Below the pieces are notes generated by a model. The model was given only the letters and a program-made list of their open reading frames with translations, had not been told where the DNA came from and searched no databases. The position numbers and the translations under genes are program-made. Positions 27,835-38,862 of a stretch of DNA of 64,000 bases are shown one piece after another. Position 1 is the first letter of the stretch. Each line of letters opens with the position of its first letter. The stretch spans positions 62,001 to 126,000 of the forward strand of contig NZ_MAUJ01000005.1 in the NCBI RefSeq assembly GCF_001696455.1, written 5' to 3'. Origin of the DNA: Pseudoalteromonas luteoviolacea. GTDB lineage: Bacteria > Pseudomonadota > Gammaproteobacteria > Enterobacterales > Alteromonadaceae.

Positions 27835-29127
27835 ATGAATTTCAAAAAGCTGTTACTAATTCCAATTTTGAGTGCCGCACTATGTCAGCAGGCACTTGCT
27901 GAACGTGTACAAATAGATAAAGTTGTTGCCACAGTCAACGAAGGTGTGGTTCTTCAAAGTGAAGTTGACCAAATCGTAAACCGAGTAAAAGAACAAGCTA
28001 ATCAACAAGGAACTGAGCTTCCTTCTGATAAAGTGCTCAGTATTCAAGCTACTGACCGCCTGATTGACCAAGTGTTAGTCTTACAACTAGCAAACCGCAT
28101 GGGTCTGGAAATATCAGACGCACATTTAGATCAGACTTTAGCTAACATCGCTAAAGAACAAGGCGGTACGATCGCAGACCTACGTCGCTCAATTGAAGCC
28201 TCAGGTGACAGCTTTCAAGCTTATAGAGAAGAAATCAGAAAAGAAATTACGATGAGTCAGGTCAAGCGTGGCGCTGTCGACAGAAGGATTTATATCAGCC
28301 CTCAAGAAGTCGACAACCTGAACAAAATATTAGCTGAACAGACAGGGCAAAGTGAAGAATACGACATTGGCCACATTCTAATAAAAGTAGATAGCAAAGC
28401 AAATCCTGAAGAAATTGCAGAAGCAAGAGAGCGTGCTGAGAAAGTGATCGAATTCCTGAATGAAGGCAAAGAGTTTAAGCGCATAGCAATTGCCTCTTCT
28501 GGTGGCGCAAATGCACTAGATGGTGGTCAACTAGGTTGGATGGGCATCAATGAAATGCCAACCCTGTTCGCTGAAGCAATCAAAGGTAAGAAAAAAGATG
28601 AAATTGTCGGCCCATTGCGCTCGGGTGCAGGCTTCCACATCGTAAAAGTTCAGGATGTGAGAGGTAGAGAAGTTGTAGAAACTGTTGAAGTTCGCTCACG
28701 ACATATTTTATTAAAGCCTTCTATTATTCTTAGCGAAGAAAAAGCACGAGACATGCTTGCGGGCTTTGTAAAAGACCTTCGCGAAGGTAAAGCTGATTTT
28801 GCAGAGCTTGCCAAAGAACATTCTGAAGATCCAGGCTCTGCGCTTAAAGGTGGCGAATACGACTGGACCGATCCTTCAACGTATGTGCCTGCGTTTAGGG
28901 ATACAATTCTTAGCCTTGAAAAAGATCAGATCAGTGAACCATTTCGTAGTACATTTGGATGGCATATAGTACAGTTGCTTGATAAGCGAGTGGCTGACAA
29001 AACAGAGCAAGCAAAGCTCAACCGTGCTCATCAGCTTTTATTCAGAAGAAAGTTCAAAGAAGAAAGCTTCAAATGGATGAGAGAAATGCGTGAGCAAGCT
29101 CACATTCAAGTATTAGAAAGCCAATAA
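27835..29127 (+). CDS. surA: Periplasmic chaperone and prolyl isomerase SurA
   Basis: SurA escorts unfolded outer-membrane proteins, LptD included, to the BAM complex. The 430-residue protein has a signal peptide ending ALA (about 22), an N-terminal chaperone domain with the helical SurA_N fold, and two parvulin PPIase domains (about 170-275 and 285-385), each with the DIGHILIK / RSRHILLK beginning and a GGxLGW or GGEYDW core. A C-terminal helix completes the chaperone unit. It sits in the conserved order lptD-surA-pdxA-rsmA-apaG-apaH. Confidence 0.95.
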   Translation: MNFKKLLLIPILSAALCQQALAERVQIDKVVATVNEGVVLQSEVDQIVNRVKEQANQQGTELPSDKVLSIQATDRLIDQVLVLQLANRMGLEISDAHLDQTLANIAKEQGGTIADLRRSIEASGDSFQAYREEIRKEITMSQVKRGAVDRRIYISPQEVDNLNKILAEQTGQSEEYDIGHILIKVDSKANPEEIAEARERAEKVIEFLNEGKEFKRIAIASSGGANALDGGQLGWMGINEMPTLFAEAIKGKKKDEIVGPLRSGAGFHIVKVQDVRGREVVETVEVRSRHILLKPSIILSEEKARDMLAGFVKDLREGKADFAELAKEHSEDPGSALKGGEYDWTDPSTYVPAFRDTILSLEKDQISEPFRSTFGWHIVQLLDKRVADKTEQAKLNRAHQLLFRRKFKEESFKWMREMREQAHIQVLESQ

Positions 29128-29137
29128 GAGACACCCT

Positions 29138-30129
29138 ATGTGCTTGAGAATAGCAATTACACCAGGCGAGCCTGCGGGAATTGGGCCTGACTTGGTTCTT
29201 AAGCTTGCGCAGCAGAGTTGGCCTGCGCAGCTTGTTGCTGTGGTTGACAAAACCATCTTGGAACAGCGAGCAAAAGAGCTTCAGTTAGATATTGAGCTGT
29301 TGCCATTCAGCCCAGAACAACCCGTACAACCGGCCAAAGAAAAGCAAATATACTATTTGCAAGTGGACAAAGGGGTGGATGTCATCCCGGGTCAACTGGA
29401 TGAAAAAAATGGCCAATATGTGCTGGATACTTTGCGTATCGCATCTGAAAAGAACATGGACGGGACATTCGCAGCCGTTGTAACTGGACCTGTTCACAAA
29501 GGTATCATCAATCGCGCTGGTATTTCTTTCAGTGGCCACACTGAGTATTTCGCACATCAATCTAATACACCTGATGTCGTGATGATGTTAGCAACCAAAG
29601 GGCTTAGAGTGGCGTTGGCAACAACGCACATACCGCTGGCGTATGTTTCTAAAGCGATCACAAAAGAGCGTTTAACCAAAGTTGCTAATATTCTTTATCA
29701 TGATTTACAAACTAAATTTGGCGTAGCGAACCACGAATCTTAGTTTGTGGCCTAAATCCTCACGCGGGTGAAGGTGGCCATCTAGGCAATGAGGAAATAG
29801 ACACCATTACGCCAGTCTTAGAAGCACTGAACCAAGAAGGTAAAAACTTCATCGGTCCATTGCCTGCTGACACATTGTTTCAAGCAAAATATCTGGATAA
29901 TGCAGATGCAGTGCTCGCAATGTATCACGATCAGGGTTTACCTGTGTTAAAATACAAAGGATTCGGTAACTCAGTTAATATTACGTTGGGGTTACCTTTT
30001 ATTCGAACTTCTGTGGACCACGGTACAGCGCTAGATTTAGCAGCATCTGGAGACATAGAGGTTGGTAGCTTTGAACTAGCAATACACGAAGCAATTAAGC
30101 TTGCAAGCAAGAAATTACAGAATTCATGA
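29138..30129 (+). pseudogene. pdxA: 4-hydroxythreonine-4-phosphate dehydrogenase PdxA, frameshifted
   Basis: PdxA oxidises 4-phosphohydroxy-L-threonine in vitamin B6 synthesis. The first part (29138-29743) encodes residues up to TKFGVAN and then meets a TAG. From 29732 the next frame continues the family sequence without loss ([17 protein letters not shown], then [15 protein letters not shown] with metal-binding His) to a stop at 30129. A single missing base at about 29729-29733, probably one C of an original AACCCA, explains the break; restoring it gives 330 residues, as in E. coli (329). The upstream fragment would lack the C-terminal metal ligands. Either a sequencing error or a recent mutation; the stop overlaps rsmA as ATGA. 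Confidence 0.9.
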
Positions 30130-30932
30130 CAGATAAAGTACATTTAGGGCATCGTGCCCGCAAAAGATTTGGCCAAAACTTCCTTAACGATGACAGTATT
30201 ATTGATAAGATTGTCACCGCTATCGATCCAAAACCTGGCGATAACCTTGTAGAAATTGGACCTGGTTTAGGTGCTATTACAGAGCCAGTGGTGGAGCTTA
30301 GCGGCAAATTAACGGTCGTTGAACTTGATAGAGATTTGGCCGAGCGCTTAATTGAGCACCCTTTTATGGGCAGTAAACTCACTGTGCATCAGGGTGATGC
30401 TATGAAGTTTGACTTTTCAAGCTTGGTAGACGAACAAGCGAAGCTAAAGATCTTTGGTAACCTCCCCTACAATGTATCTACTCCATTGCTTTTCCATTTG
30501 TTTGAGTTTGCAGACCAAGTTGAGCACATGCACTTTATGCTTCAAAAAGAGGTCGTTAACCGTATGGTGGCGGGTCCAGGTTCAAAAGCCTATGGCCGCC
30601 TTAGTGTGATGACACAATACTATTGCCATGCGATGCCCGTAATTGAAGTGCCACCAACCTGCTTTAAACCTGCGCCAAAGGTTGACTCGGCGGTTGTAAG
30701 GTTAATTCCAAAAGGTGCAGCTCAACGTAGTGCCAAAAGCACGAAGGTGCTTAATACAGTTTGTTTAGAAGCCTTTAACCAAAGACGTAAGACACTAAGA
30801 AATAGCTTGTCAAACTTGCTGACCGTAGAAGAAATTACACAACTGGGTATTGATCCGTCACTGCGTGCGGAGAATATCTCTCTTACTCAATTTATTGAAA
30901 TTGCAAATTGGATTTATGACAACAAACAGTGA
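30126..30932 (+). CDS. rsmA: 16S rRNA dimethyladenosine transferase RsmA
   Basis: RsmA (KsgA) dimethylates two adjacent adenosines in helix 45 of 16S rRNA during small-subunit maturation. The 268-residue protein shows the SAM-binding [13 protein letters not shown], the acidic [10 protein letters not shown], and the catalytic [13 protein letters not shown]. The C-terminal helical domain contains [12 protein letters not shown]. The start codon overlaps the pdxA stop (ATGA), and apaG begins inside its 3' end, so the genes are probably translationally coupled. Confidence 0.96.
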   Translation: MTDKVHLGHRARKRFGQNFLNDDSIIDKIVTAIDPKPGDNLVEIGPGLGAITEPVVELSGKLTVVELDRDLAERLIEHPFMGSKLTVHQGDAMKFDFSSLVDEQAKLKIFGNLPYNVSTPLLFHLFEFADQVEHMHFMLQKEVVNRMVAGPGSKAYGRLSVMTQYYCHAMPVIEVPPTCFKPAPKVDSAVVRLIPKGAAQRSAKSTKVLNTVCLEAFNQRRKTLRNSLSNLLTVEEITQLGIDPSLRAENISLTQFIEIANWIYDNKQ

Positions 30933-31305
30933 GATCGGTTCGCCGATAAAAGTATCGGTAGAAACATTTTATGTAGAAGCTCAGTCACAACCTGAGAAAG
31001 ACAAGTACGTATTTGCCTATACCATCACAATCAAAAATCACAGTTTGTGCAGTGCCAAATTGGAAAGTCGCTACTGGTTAATTACCGATGCCAATGGTAA
31101 AGAAACCGAGGTCGAGGGAGATGGGGTTGTCGGAGAGCAACCTACAATTCGTCCAGGTGAAAGCTATCAATACACCAGTGGTGCGGTGCTCGATACTCCT
31201 GTAGGTACGATGGAAGGCTACTACCTTATGCGCAATGAATTCGGCTCAGAATTCAAAGCCCCCATTAAGGTGTTTCGACTCAACCGACCCGATATTTTGC
31301 ATTAA
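30916..31305 (+). CDS. apaG: ApaG (Co2+/Mg2+ efflux-associated protein)
   Basis: ApaG is a 129-residue immunoglobulin-like beta-sandwich protein of uncertain biochemical role, linked in Salmonella to cobalt resistance and magnesium efflux. Conserved segments visible are [41 protein letters not shown] and MEGYYLM. I start at the ATG at 30916, which fits the family length and overlaps rsmA by 17 bases; the open frame extends upstream but only as rsmA's shadow. apaH follows after three bases. Confidence 0.93.
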   Translation: MTTNSEIGSPIKVSVETFYVEAQSQPEKDKYVFAYTITIKNHSLCSAKLESRYWLITDANGKETEVEGDGVVGEQPTIRPGESYQYTSGAVLDTPVGTMEGYYLMRNEFGSEFKAPIKVFRLNRPDILH

Positions 31306-31308
31306 TAA

Positions 31309-32109
31309 ATGGCAACTTACGCAATTGGTGATCTTCAGGGGTGCTATGTCCCGTTTAAAAACTTGCTTGATCAAGTGGACTTTAACCCAAGTCAAGATCA
31401 CCTCTATCTAGTCGGAGACTTAGTTGCAAGAGGACCAGACTCACTCTCTTGTATGGACCTTGTCTATCAACTAAAAGATTCTGTCACAGTCACATTGGGC
31501 AATCATGACCTGCACCTGCTGGCAACCGCCCTAACACACAAGCAGCCGAACCCAAAAGATAAACTTGCCCCACTATTTGCCAGCGACAAACTTGAAAGCT
31601 ATGTCGCCTATTTGCAATCTCAACCGCTGTGCTTTTACGACCCTCAATTTGATAGCTTTATTTCCCACGCAGGAATATACCCTCAGTGGGATATAAATAC
31701 AGCACTCAGGCTTTCTGATTGGGCTCAAAAGTGTTATCAAGGTTCAATGGCAGCGAGCTACCTTAATGCCATGTATGGCAAGCAGTCCTCTGTTGTAGTA
31801 GAAACTGACGATAAGCAAGTTAAATTTAATTCGATTATCAATGTGTTTTCTCGTATGCGGTTTTTAACCCGAGACTTATGCCTCGACTTTGATAATAAAG
31901 GAGGCTTGGAACACGCCAATGAATTACAACCTTGGTTTTCACACCCGAGATTCAAAACAACCAGTACTCAGTTTATATTTGGCCATTGGGCAGCCCTTGA
32001 AGGTAAGACGACTTCGGATAAAGTGGTTGCTTTGGACACAGGTTGTGTGTGGGGAGGCCCGATGACACTGCTAAATTTGTCGACAAATGAACAAATATCC
32101 AGCAAATAA
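31309..32109 (+). CDS. apaH: Symmetrical bis(5'-nucleosyl)-tetraphosphatase ApaH
   Basis: ApaH cleaves Ap4A into two ADP and removes Np4 caps from RNA 5' ends. The 266-residue protein is a calcineurin-type metallophosphatase: GDLQGCY (7-13), GDLVARGPDS, and GNHDLHLLA supply the two-metal site, with FGHWAALEG and ALDTGCVWGG near the C-terminus. It is the last gene of the lptD-surA-pdxA-rsmA-apaG-apaH group, and a chemoreceptor gene with its own promoter follows. Confidence 0.95.
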   Translation: MATYAIGDLQGCYVPFKNLLDQVDFNPSQDHLYLVGDLVARGPDSLSCMDLVYQLKDSVTVTLGNHDLHLLATALTHKQPNPKDKLAPLFASDKLESYVAYLQSQPLCFYDPQFDSFISHAGIYPQWDINTALRLSDWAQKCYQGSMAASYLNAMYGKQSSVVVETDDKQVKFNSIINVFSRMRFLTRDLCLDFDNKGGLEHANELQPWFSHPRFKTTSTQFIFGHWAALEGKTTSDKVVALDTGCVWGGPMTLLNLSTNEQISSK

Positions 32110-32162
32110 TCGAAACCTGTCCATTTTTACTGAATTTTCTATTCACATCTGCTATAAAATAC

Positions 32163-32189
32163 TTAACTAATGCGCAATAAATCCGATAA
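32163..32189 (+). promoter_or_regulatory. Sigma-28 (FliA)-like promoter for the chemoreceptor gene
   Basis: TTAA (32163-32166), 15 bases, then TCCGATAA (32182-32189) matches the FliA pattern TAAA-N15-GCCGATAA at 10 of 12 positions. Start would fall near 32196, about 29 bases before the ATG. Chemoreceptor genes are classic FliA targets. Confidence 0.55.
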
Positions 32190-32224
32190 GTAGTTGTACT
32201 GCTTTAACTTGATGGTATACCTGT

Positions 32225-34240
32225 ATGAATTTAACCGTTAGCCAACGTATTTGGGGTGGCTTTATAATTATTACCCTACTCTTATTATCCATCGGAGGGA
32301 ACTCGCTGCTCAGGATCGCAAATATAGATAGTTCTACTCAGCTCGTCAACACGCTTTCATTACCAGCGCTAGACCGCAGCGCCGCACTGCAAATTGAGTT
32401 TACTCAAATGAGTAAAATTGCTCAGGCAAGTTTTTATACTCAATCAAGCGGAGATTTAAACAGTCTTAAATCTGCCTTTAATGAGCGCCAGAAAGCTTTT
32501 GAACGGAGTTACGCCGACTTAGACAATATCGTTAGTAACGAACCTAGTTTGTCAAGCAGCAGTAAGGAAGTCAGTTCCAGCTTTCAAACATTTTCGGCGT
32601 CAGTAAACTCGCTTTTTCAAGACAAAGCCCTCGAGCTAAGCTTGAATAAGCAATTAAAGTCCCAGCTTGAAGAGACTGAAATAGCCGCAGATGACGCCGC
32701 GACCGTTGTCGTGGATATCTTAGATTTGGAAGGCTTTGAAAGTATCAACCAAAGAGCCTATCAAGCAGCAAACAAACTTGAAAACTCATTTAGCTCTTTG
32801 GCCACCAGCAGTGCCGATATGCTAACCATTGACGAAAAAAGCACCTTAGAGATTGTCAAGAAAGAGCAAAGTTACGTGTTTGAAGATATTAACAGAAATA
32901 TCGAGCTAATGCGTGCTACCGTCGCTGAGTTAGACGAAGACTTGCTGAATGACTTAGACACGTATTATCAAACGCTTTCAGAGCAACTTTTGAGTAGCAA
33001 TAGCATACCGAATAATCGCGAGCGCTTGATCACGGCGAGAGAGAACACTCAAAACGAGCTAAACGTTGCTGAGCAAGCAACTGAGAAAGCACTTAAACAA
33101 TTGGGTGATTTAGTCGCACAATCTAAACAGCTAGCATTTGAAATTCAAAATGAAGTCACTGAAGACGTGTCGTCTGCTAATATCGCCACATGGACTGGTA
33201 TGATCGCTGCTGCTTTACTGGCAATCGGTATTGCTTATGTGACTGTAAGCCGTATTACTAAACCACTTGCTGAAGTGAACAGGGTTCTAGACATTGTTGC
33301 GAAAGGCGATATGACACACTCATTAGACGCTTCAGCGCAAGATGAATTCGGCGAGCTGGCACAAAGCTGTAATACGTTGATTGAAAGTTTAAAAGACCTA
33401 ATTGCGGGTATTGTTTCGCGATCAACGCAACTTGCTGCGGCATCTGAACAAACATCAGCGATTACATCTGAATCAAGCCACGCGATTAAGAGTCAGCAAT
33501 CTCAAGTAGAACAAGCTGCAACCGCGACCACTGAAATGAGCTCAACAGCACACGGTGTGAGCAACAGTGCGCATCAAGCGCTTGAAGAAATCAAGAACGC
33601 TGACCAAGAAGCTGAGCGTGTTAAAGGGATTTCCCATGACAACAAGCGCACTATTGAGCAACTTGCACATGAAGTTGAGGAAGTTTCGACAGTCATCAAC
33701 AAGCTGCACCAAGATAGCTCAGCAATTGGTGGCATATTAGACGTGATCCGCGGTATCGCAGAACAGACTAACTTACTTGCGCTAAATGCTGCCATTGAGG
33801 CAGCTCGTGCAGGCGAGCAAGGTCGAGGCTTCGCTGTTGTAGCCGACGAGGTTCGTTCATTGGCCAGCAAGACACAAGAGTCAACTCAAGAAATTCAATC
33901 GATGATCGAGTCATTACAAGCTGGTGCAGAAGAAGCGGTAAGTGCGATGTCAAAAGGTCAGCAACAAGCTGAATCTTGTGTATCGCAAAGCGATATCGCA
34001 AATGAAGCACTTAACAGCATCACAGACGCGGTATCTAGAGCACATGATGTCAGTGAAGAAATTGCGACAGCAGCCAATGAGCAACAGCAGGTCTCTCAAG
34101 AGATCAGTGAAAGACTTGAGTCTATCGTAACGATTGCAGAGCAAACGGCGGAGGGCGCAAATCAGACCTCTATTTCGAGTTCTGAAGTCGCTAAGCTTGC
34201 TGAAGAGTTACGTCTGTCTGTATCTCAATTCAGAGTTTAA
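32225..34240 (+). CDS. Methyl-accepting chemotaxis protein
   Basis: This 671-residue chemoreceptor has a first membrane helix at about 10-28, a long helical periplasmic sensor domain of nearly 300 residues, a second membrane helix near 325-345, a HAMP domain (starting [12 protein letters not shown]), and the cytoplasmic signalling domain. The kinase-contact hairpin tip is the near-invariant [19 protein letters not shown]. The C-terminus ends QFRV with no CheR-binding pentapeptide, so adaptation would rely on other receptors. The ligand is unknown. A FliA-type promoter lies upstream and a strong terminator downstream, so it is a one-gene unit. Confidence 0.93.
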   Translation: MNLTVSQRIWGGFIIITLLLLSIGGNSLLRIANIDSSTQLVNTLSLPALDRSAALQIEFTQMSKIAQASFYTQSSGDLNSLKSAFNERQKAFERSYADLDNIVSNEPSLSSSSKEVSSSFQTFSASVNSLFQDKALELSLNKQLKSQLEETEIAADDAATVVVDILDLEGFESINQRAYQAANKLENSFSSLATSSADMLTIDEKSTLEIVKKEQSYVFEDINRNIELMRATVAELDEDLLNDLDTYYQTLSEQLLSSNSIPNNRERLITARENTQNELNVAEQATEKALKQLGDLVAQSKQLAFEIQNEVTEDVSSANIATWTGMIAAALLAIGIAYVTVSRITKPLAEVNRVLDIVAKGDMTHSLDASAQDEFGELAQSCNTLIESLKDLIAGIVSRSTQLAAASEQTSAITSESSHAIKSQQSQVEQAATATTEMSSTAHGVSNSAHQALEEIKNADQEAERVKGISHDNKRTIEQLAHEVEEVSTVINKLHQDSSAIGGILDVIRGIAEQTNLLALNAAIEAARAGEQGRGFAVVADEVRSLASKTQESTQEIQSMIESLQAGAEEAVSAMSKGQQQAESCVSQSDIANEALNSITDAVSRAHDVSEEIATAANEQQQVSQEISERLESIVTIAEQTAEGANQTSISSSEVAKLAEELRLSVSQFRV

Positions 34241-34250
34241 AACCAAACTG

Positions 34251-34282
34251 AAAGGCCATAATGTGCATTATGGCCTTTTCCT
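34251..34282 (+). terminator. Intrinsic terminator of the chemoreceptor gene
   Basis: AAAGGCCATAAT-GTGC-ATTATGGCCTTT is a perfect 12-bp stem with a 4-base loop, followed by TCCTTTCTTT, 11 bases after the stop. Confidence 0.85.
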
Positions 34283-34390
34283 TTCTTTAAGATTCTTCTC
34301 CTTTAATTGTTCGCAAGTACTTTTCAAACCTTCTAACTAGAATCCACCTGTCTCTAAGATAAACTGTATAAAACATACTGTAATAGGCAT

Positions 34391-34428
34391 AAAAAAACCG
34401 CCTGCAACTCAATGCGGCGGTTTTTGTA
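34391..34428 (-). terminator. Intrinsic terminator of tkt, usable in both directions
   Basis: AAAAACCGCC (34393-34402) and GGCGGTTTTT (34416-34425) pair perfectly over 10 bp around a 13-base loop. A-run and T-run flank both sides, so it can stop transcripts from either strand. Confidence 0.85.
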
Positions 34429-34475
34429 ATAAGTATCACATGCACGCTAACGGTGACACATGATTTTATATATGC

Positions 34476-36467
34476 TTAGAAAAGCGCGTTTGCTTTAGCA
34501 ACAACGTTCTCAACAGTGAAGCCAAAGTGCTTGAACAACTCACCAGCTGGAGCTGACTCGCCAAATGTGCTCATGCCAACAATTGCGCCATTTAAGCCAA
34601 CATACTTGTACCAGAAGTCTTCAATGCCCGCCTCGACTGCAACTCGACGTGTTACCGCTGCTGGCAGAACAGACTCTTTATAGTCTGCCGACTGTGCATC
34701 AAATACATCCGTAGAAGGCATTGACACAACTCTTACTTTCTTGCCGCTTTCGCGTAATTGTTGAGCTGCTTCGACTGCTAACTGCACTTCAGAACCCGTT
34801 GCAATTAAAATTACTTCAGGGTTTGAATCACAGCTCAGTACATAACCACCACGTTTAATCGCCGCTACTTGCTCGTCTGTGCGGCTTTGTTGCTCTAGGC
34901 CTTGACGCGTGAATACAAGGGATGTAGGACCATCTTTACGCTCAATCGCTTGCTGCCACGATACCGCAGATTCAACCTGGTCACATGGACGCCAGCTAAC
35001 TAGATTAGGTGTCAAACGCATATTAGCCAGTTGCTCTACTGGCTGGTGCGTTGGGCCATCTTCACCTAGGCCGATTGAGTCATGCGTATAAACAAAAATG
35101 CTTGGTTGCTTCATCAATGCAGCCATACGAACAGCATTTCTCGCGTATTCCATGAACATTAAGAAAGTAGCACCATAAGGTACGAAGCCTTTATGAAGCG
35201 CAATACCATTCATGATCGCTGACATACCAAACTCACGTACACCGTAGAAAATGTAGTTACCTGATGCGTCTTCAGCTGTAAGACCTTTTGAGCCTTCCCA
35301 AATAGTTAAGTTTGAACCAGCTAAGTCAGCAGAACCACCCATAAATTCAGGTAGCATTGGGCCGAAAGCGTTCAATGCATTTTGAGATGCTTTACGCGTT
35401 GCGGGGTTTGCTGGATTAGCTTGAAGCTGAGCAATGTACGCCTCTGACTGTTCAGTCCAATCGGCTGGCAGTTCACCTTTAGTACGGCGTTCAAATTCTG
35501 CCGCAAGCTCTGGGTAGTTAATTTGATATTCAGTGAATTTAACTAACCATTCGCTTTGGATTTGCTGACCATGCGCTGCTGCGTCCCACTTAGCATACAC
35601 GCCTTCTGGAATTTCGAACGCGCCGTGCTCCCAACCTAGGAATTCACGCGCTGCTTTGATCTCTTCATCACCCAGCGGAGCACCGTGACAGTCATGACTG
35701 CCCGATTTATTAGGTGAGCCATAACCAATTACAGTCTTACAACAGATCAGTGTTGGTTTACCTGTCTCTGCACGCGCAGCTTCAATTGCGGCTTTAATCG
35801 CTTCACTATCGTGGCCGTCAACAGCAGGGATGACATGCCAGCCATAAGACTCAAAACGCTTTGGTGTATCGTCACTAAACCAGCCCTCAACTTCACCGTC
35901 GATTGAGATGCCATTGTCGTCCCAAAATGCGATTAATTTACCAAGGCCTAATGTACCCGCTAAAGAACACGCTTCATGGGAAATACCTTCCATTAAGCAG
36001 CCATCACCTAAAAACGCATATGTATAGTGATTAACAATATCGTATTCATCGCGGTTAAATTGTGCCGCAAGCGCCTTTTCAGCGATTGCCATACCCACAG
36101 CGTTAGTAATACCTTGACCGAGTGGTCCCGTCGTCGTTTCAATGCCTGGCGCATAACCATATTCTGGGTGGCCTGGTGTTTTTGAATGCATTTGACGGAA
36201 GTTCTTCAAATCATCAATAGAAAGATCGTAGCCGCTTAAGTGCAACAGAGAATAAATTAACATTGAACCGTGGCCATTTGATAATACAAATCTATCACGA
36301 TCAACCCACTCTGGGTTATTTGGATTGTGCTTTAAATAGTCACGCCAAAGTACCTCTGCGATGTCAGCCATTCCCATAGGTGCCCCTGGGTGGCCTGATT
36401 TAGCCTTTTGTACAGCGTCCATGGATAGAACGCGAATTGCGTTTGCAAGTTCTTTGCGAGATGGCAT
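34476..36467 (-). CDS. tkt: Transketolase
   Basis: This thiamine-diphosphate enzyme moves two-carbon units between sugar phosphates in the pentose-phosphate pathway. At 663 residues from the ATG at 36467 it equals the E. coli TktA length. Features include [17 protein letters not shown], the thiamine-diphosphate motif [15 protein letters not shown], the pyrimidine-domain Glu in GVREFGMSA, and [16 protein letters not shown]. The frame stays open 28 codons further, but AGGAGA just upstream of 36467 and the family N-terminus [12 protein letters not shown] fix this start. metK diverges from it. Confidence 0.96.
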   Translation of the reverse strand: MPSRKELANAIRVLSMDAVQKAKSGHPGAPMGMADIAEVLWRDYLKHNPNNPEWVDRDRFVLSNGHGSMLIYSLLHLSGYDLSIDDLKNFRQMHSKTPGHPEYGYAPGIETTTGPLGQGITNAVGMAIAEKALAAQFNRDEYDIVNHYTYAFLGDGCLMEGISHEACSLAGTLGLGKLIAFWDDNGISIDGEVEGWFSDDTPKRFESYGWHVIPAVDGHDSEAIKAAIEAARAETGKPTLICCKTVIGYGSPNKSGSHDCHGAPLGDEEIKAAREFLGWEHGAFEIPEGVYAKWDAAAHGQQIQSEWLVKFTEYQINYPELAAEFERRTKGELPADWTEQSEAYIAQLQANPANPATRKASQNALNAFGPMLPEFMGGSADLAGSNLTIWEGSKGLTAEDASGNYIFYGVREFGMSAIMNGIALHKGFVPYGATFLMFMEYARNAVRMAALMKQPSIFVYTHDSIGLGEDGPTHQPVEQLANMRLTPNLVSWRPCDQVESAVSWQQAIERKDGPTSLVFTRQGLEQQSRTDEQVAAIKRGGYVLSCDSNPEVILIATGSEVQLAVEAAQQLRESGKKVRVVSMPSTDVFDAQSADYKESVLPAAVTRRVAVEAGIEDFWYKYVGLNGAIVGMSTFGESAPAGELFKHFGFTVENVVAKANALF

Positions 36468-36608
36468 GGATTCTCCTACCTTTAAATGTTTGCACGGTTG
36501 TTTTAAAGGCCCATTCTTACCTAATAAAATTACCACTGCAATTAAAATCATCAGAAAAGTAATAAATTCACATTGTTTTTAATGCATTAAATCTGTGGGC
36601 TTAAAAAC

Positions 36609-36624
36609 AGACGTCTAGGCGTAA
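36609..36624 (+). promoter_or_regulatory. MetJ box upstream of metK
   Basis: AGACGTCT at 36609-36616 is an exact match to the 8-bp met box bound by the MetJ repressor with SAM. The next eight bases, AGGCGTAA, match five of eight, consistent with the usual tandem arrangement. It lies about 110 bases before the metK ATG. Confidence 0.6.
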
Positions 36625-36725
36625 AAAAGCTATGCATAGTTCGATGTTTTAGTTAGAATATCCTCTTAATTTTTTAGCGCTGTTTTACGCATGTTCGCGA
36701 AGCGCACTATTGTGAGTATAAAATA

Positions 36726-37877
36726 ATGGCGAAACACTTATTCACTTCAGAGTCAGTTTCTGAAGGCCACCCGGATAAAATTGCTGACCAAATTTCAGAT
36801 GCAGTACTAGACGCAATTCTTGAGCAAGACCCTAAAGCACGTGTTGCTTGTGAAACCTACGTAAAAACAGGTATGGTCATGGTTGGTGGTGAAGTAACCA
36901 CGAGTGCTTGGGTAGATATCGAAGAACTAACTCGTAAAACGGTTCGCGAGATCGGCTACACTCATTCTGACATGGGCTTCGATGCAGATTCATGCGCAAT
37001 CCTAAATACAATTGGTAAACAGTCTCCTGACATTAACCAAGGTGTTGACCGCTCTCGTCCAGAAGATCAGGGTGCTGGTGACCAAGGTTTGATGTTTGGT
37101 TACGCATGTAACGAAACTGATGTTTTAATGCCTGCACCAATCACATACTCTCACCGTTTAGTTCAACGCCAAGCAGAAGTTCGTAAAGACGGTACACTTC
37201 CTTGGTTGCGCCCAGATGCTAAGTCACAAGTAACATTTGCATACGAAAATGGTCAGCCAGTGGGCATTGATGCCGTTGTTCTTTCAACTCAGCACTGTGA
37301 TTCAGTATCACAAGATGACCTAGTTGAAGCTGTAATGGAAACAATCATCAAGCCAACCTTGCCAAAGGAATTAATCACTGAAGCGACTAAATTCTTCATT
37401 AATCCAACAGGCCGTTTTGTTATCGGTGGCCCGATGGGTGACTGTGGTTTGACTGGTCGTAAGATCATCGTTGACACTTACGGTGGCATGGCTCGTCATG
37501 GTGGTGGTGCATTCTCTGGTAAAGATCCATCAAAAGTTGACCGCTCTGCTGCATATGCAGGTCGTTACGTTGCTAAAAACATTGTGGCTGCTGGCCTTGC
37601 AGACAAGTGTGAAATTCAAGTTTCATATGCGATTGGTGTTGCTGAACCAACATCTATCAGCATCGATACGTTTGGCACTGGCAAGCTTGAAGAAGCACGC
37701 CTAATTGAACTAGTTCGTGAACACTTCGACCTTCGTCCATACGGATTAATCACAATGCTTGACCTTGAGCGCCCAATTTATCAGCCAACAGCGGCATACG
37801 GTCACTTTGGTCGTGAAGAGTTCCCGTGGGAAAAAACAGATAAAGCTGACGCACTAAAAGCGGCTGCTAACTTATAG
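36726..37877 (+). CDS. metK: S-adenosylmethionine synthetase
   Basis: MetK makes S-adenosylmethionine from methionine and ATP. The 383-residue protein matches the usual length and shows [13 protein letters not shown] (16-28), the [13 protein letters not shown] motif, and the P-loop-like [22 protein letters not shown] (read as GGGAFSGKD at its core). A met box in the upstream region implies repression by MetJ when SAM is plentiful. A strong terminator follows. The DNA shows regular, strongly biased codon choice, consistent with high expression. Confidence 0.97.
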   Translation: MAKHLFTSESVSEGHPDKIADQISDAVLDAILEQDPKARVACETYVKTGMVMVGGEVTTSAWVDIEELTRKTVREIGYTHSDMGFDADSCAILNTIGKQSPDINQGVDRSRPEDQGAGDQGLMFGYACNETDVLMPAPITYSHRLVQRQAEVRKDGTLPWLRPDAKSQVTFAYENGQPVGIDAVVLSTQHCDSVSQDDLVEAVMETIIKPTLPKELITEATKFFINPTGRFVIGGPMGDCGLTGRKIIVDTYGGMARHGGGAFSGKDPSKVDRSAAYAGRYVAKNIVAAGLADKCEIQVSYAIGVAEPTSISIDTFGTGKLEEARLIELVREHFDLRPYGLITMLDLERPIYQPTAAYGHFGREEFPWEKTDKADALKAAANL

Positions 37878-37898
37878 TCCGAGCGATTTAAGTTAATT

Positions 37899-37925
37899 AA
37901 AAAAGGCGCATATCGCGCCTTTTTT
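37899..37925 (+). terminator. Bidirectional terminator between metK and the HDOD gene
   Basis: AAAAAAGGCGC and GCGCCTTTTTT form an 11-bp perfect stem around ATATC. The A/T flanks let it end transcripts of metK and, on the other strand, of the convergent HDOD gene. Confidence 0.85.
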
Positions 37926-37952
37926 AATTCTATTTTCCACCTCAATGTATTT

Positions 37953-38798
37953 TTATCCTATCAGAAATTCTTCTACGTCTTCTTTAATATCTGTATAATC
38001 GTCATCGCTTAAGTCCAATGACAACATCACATCATCTCGAAATGCATACCAATCCGCACAGCTTCTGAAATGCTTTATTTCAAACGTAAAATTTTCTGCA
38101 AGCTTCAAAATCGCCATTGTTTGTTTTTCTGATTCTGATTCATTATCTTGAAAAAACATCGCATCGTGATGCCGCAATATAATTTGGCAAACACGTTTTG
38201 GTAGGTGCCAAGAGCTAGCTAAATAATACCCCACCACCGTGTGATTAGTTGGATACTGTTGTTCTTCATACTGTAATAATGTGTGCTCGGGTCGCTGTGC
38301 TGCTTTTGATAACACATCCCCATAATCGTTAAACCTCATAGCCATGGCTGGAATACCCGCATCGTGAAATAGGCCAAGTAGTTGTAAATCTTCAATCGGC
38401 GTTTGCGCGCGCACTTTTTTACCGATTAACATTGCCACTTGAGAAATTTCAGACGCGCTGTCCCAAAAGCGCTGCAAAGAAATACAGCTATCATTTTGAT
38501 CAAACGCGCTTTTTAGTAAGTGCCCTGTCACCACTTGGGTAATACAATTCATGCCAAGGAACATAACAGCCTGCTTAATGTCCGTAATGGTTCTAGACAT
38601 ACCATACGCTGGGGAGTTGATCACTTTTAAAACAGCGGCCGATGTCGCGACATCTACTGAGATAATCTCAGCAACTCGGTTTAATTCAGGCTCATCTTGA
38701 TTTAGTTCATTTTGCAAACTCTGCAAAATCTCAGGCTTAGCAGGGAGGTTAAATCCAGATCGTAAATCCGCTAGAACCTTGTCATCAATATCTATCAT
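37953..38798 (-). CDS. HDOD domain-containing protein
   Basis: This 281-residue cytoplasmic protein consists of a single HDOD domain, an HD-related helical fold without the full set of catalytic metal ligands, found in bacterial signalling proteins. Visible segments are LPAKPEILQSLQNEL, the helix ATSAAVLKVINSPAYGM, LGLFHDAGIPAMA (the remnant HD pair) and YLASSWHLPKRVCQIILRHHD. Partners cannot be told from the sequence. Related proteins act in cyclic-di-GMP or motility signalling, which is inference only. It is transcribed away from the START/ygiF genes' upstream end and could share their transcript. Confidence 0.87.
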   Translation of the reverse strand: MIDIDDKVLADLRSGFNLPAKPEILQSLQNELNQDEPELNRVAEIISVDVATSAAVLKVINSPAYGMSRTITDIKQAVMFLGMNCITQVVTGHLLKSAFDQNDSCISLQRFWDSASEISQVAMLIGKKVRAQTPIEDLQLLGLFHDAGIPAMAMRFNDYGDVLSKAAQRPEHTLLQYEEQQYPTNHTVVGYYLASSWHLPKRVCQIILRHHDAMFFQDNESESEKQTMAILKLAENFTFEIKHFRSCADWYAFRDDVMLSLDLSDDDYTDIKEDVEEFLIG

Positions 38799-38862
38799 AG
38801 GTCAACAATCAGGTGGCTTTGATTTTAGTGTAGTAGATGAAATTTCCTCTGTCGCCACTATT

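Noticed and set aside
29729..29743. Programmed frameshift in pdxA
   Set aside because: No slippery heptamer or stimulating structure is evident, and pdxA is not known to use recoding; a deletion or sequence error is simpler.
36468..36551. Upstream extension of tkt
   Set aside because: The added 28 codons are not part of the transketolase family, and AGGAGA supports the ATG at 36467.
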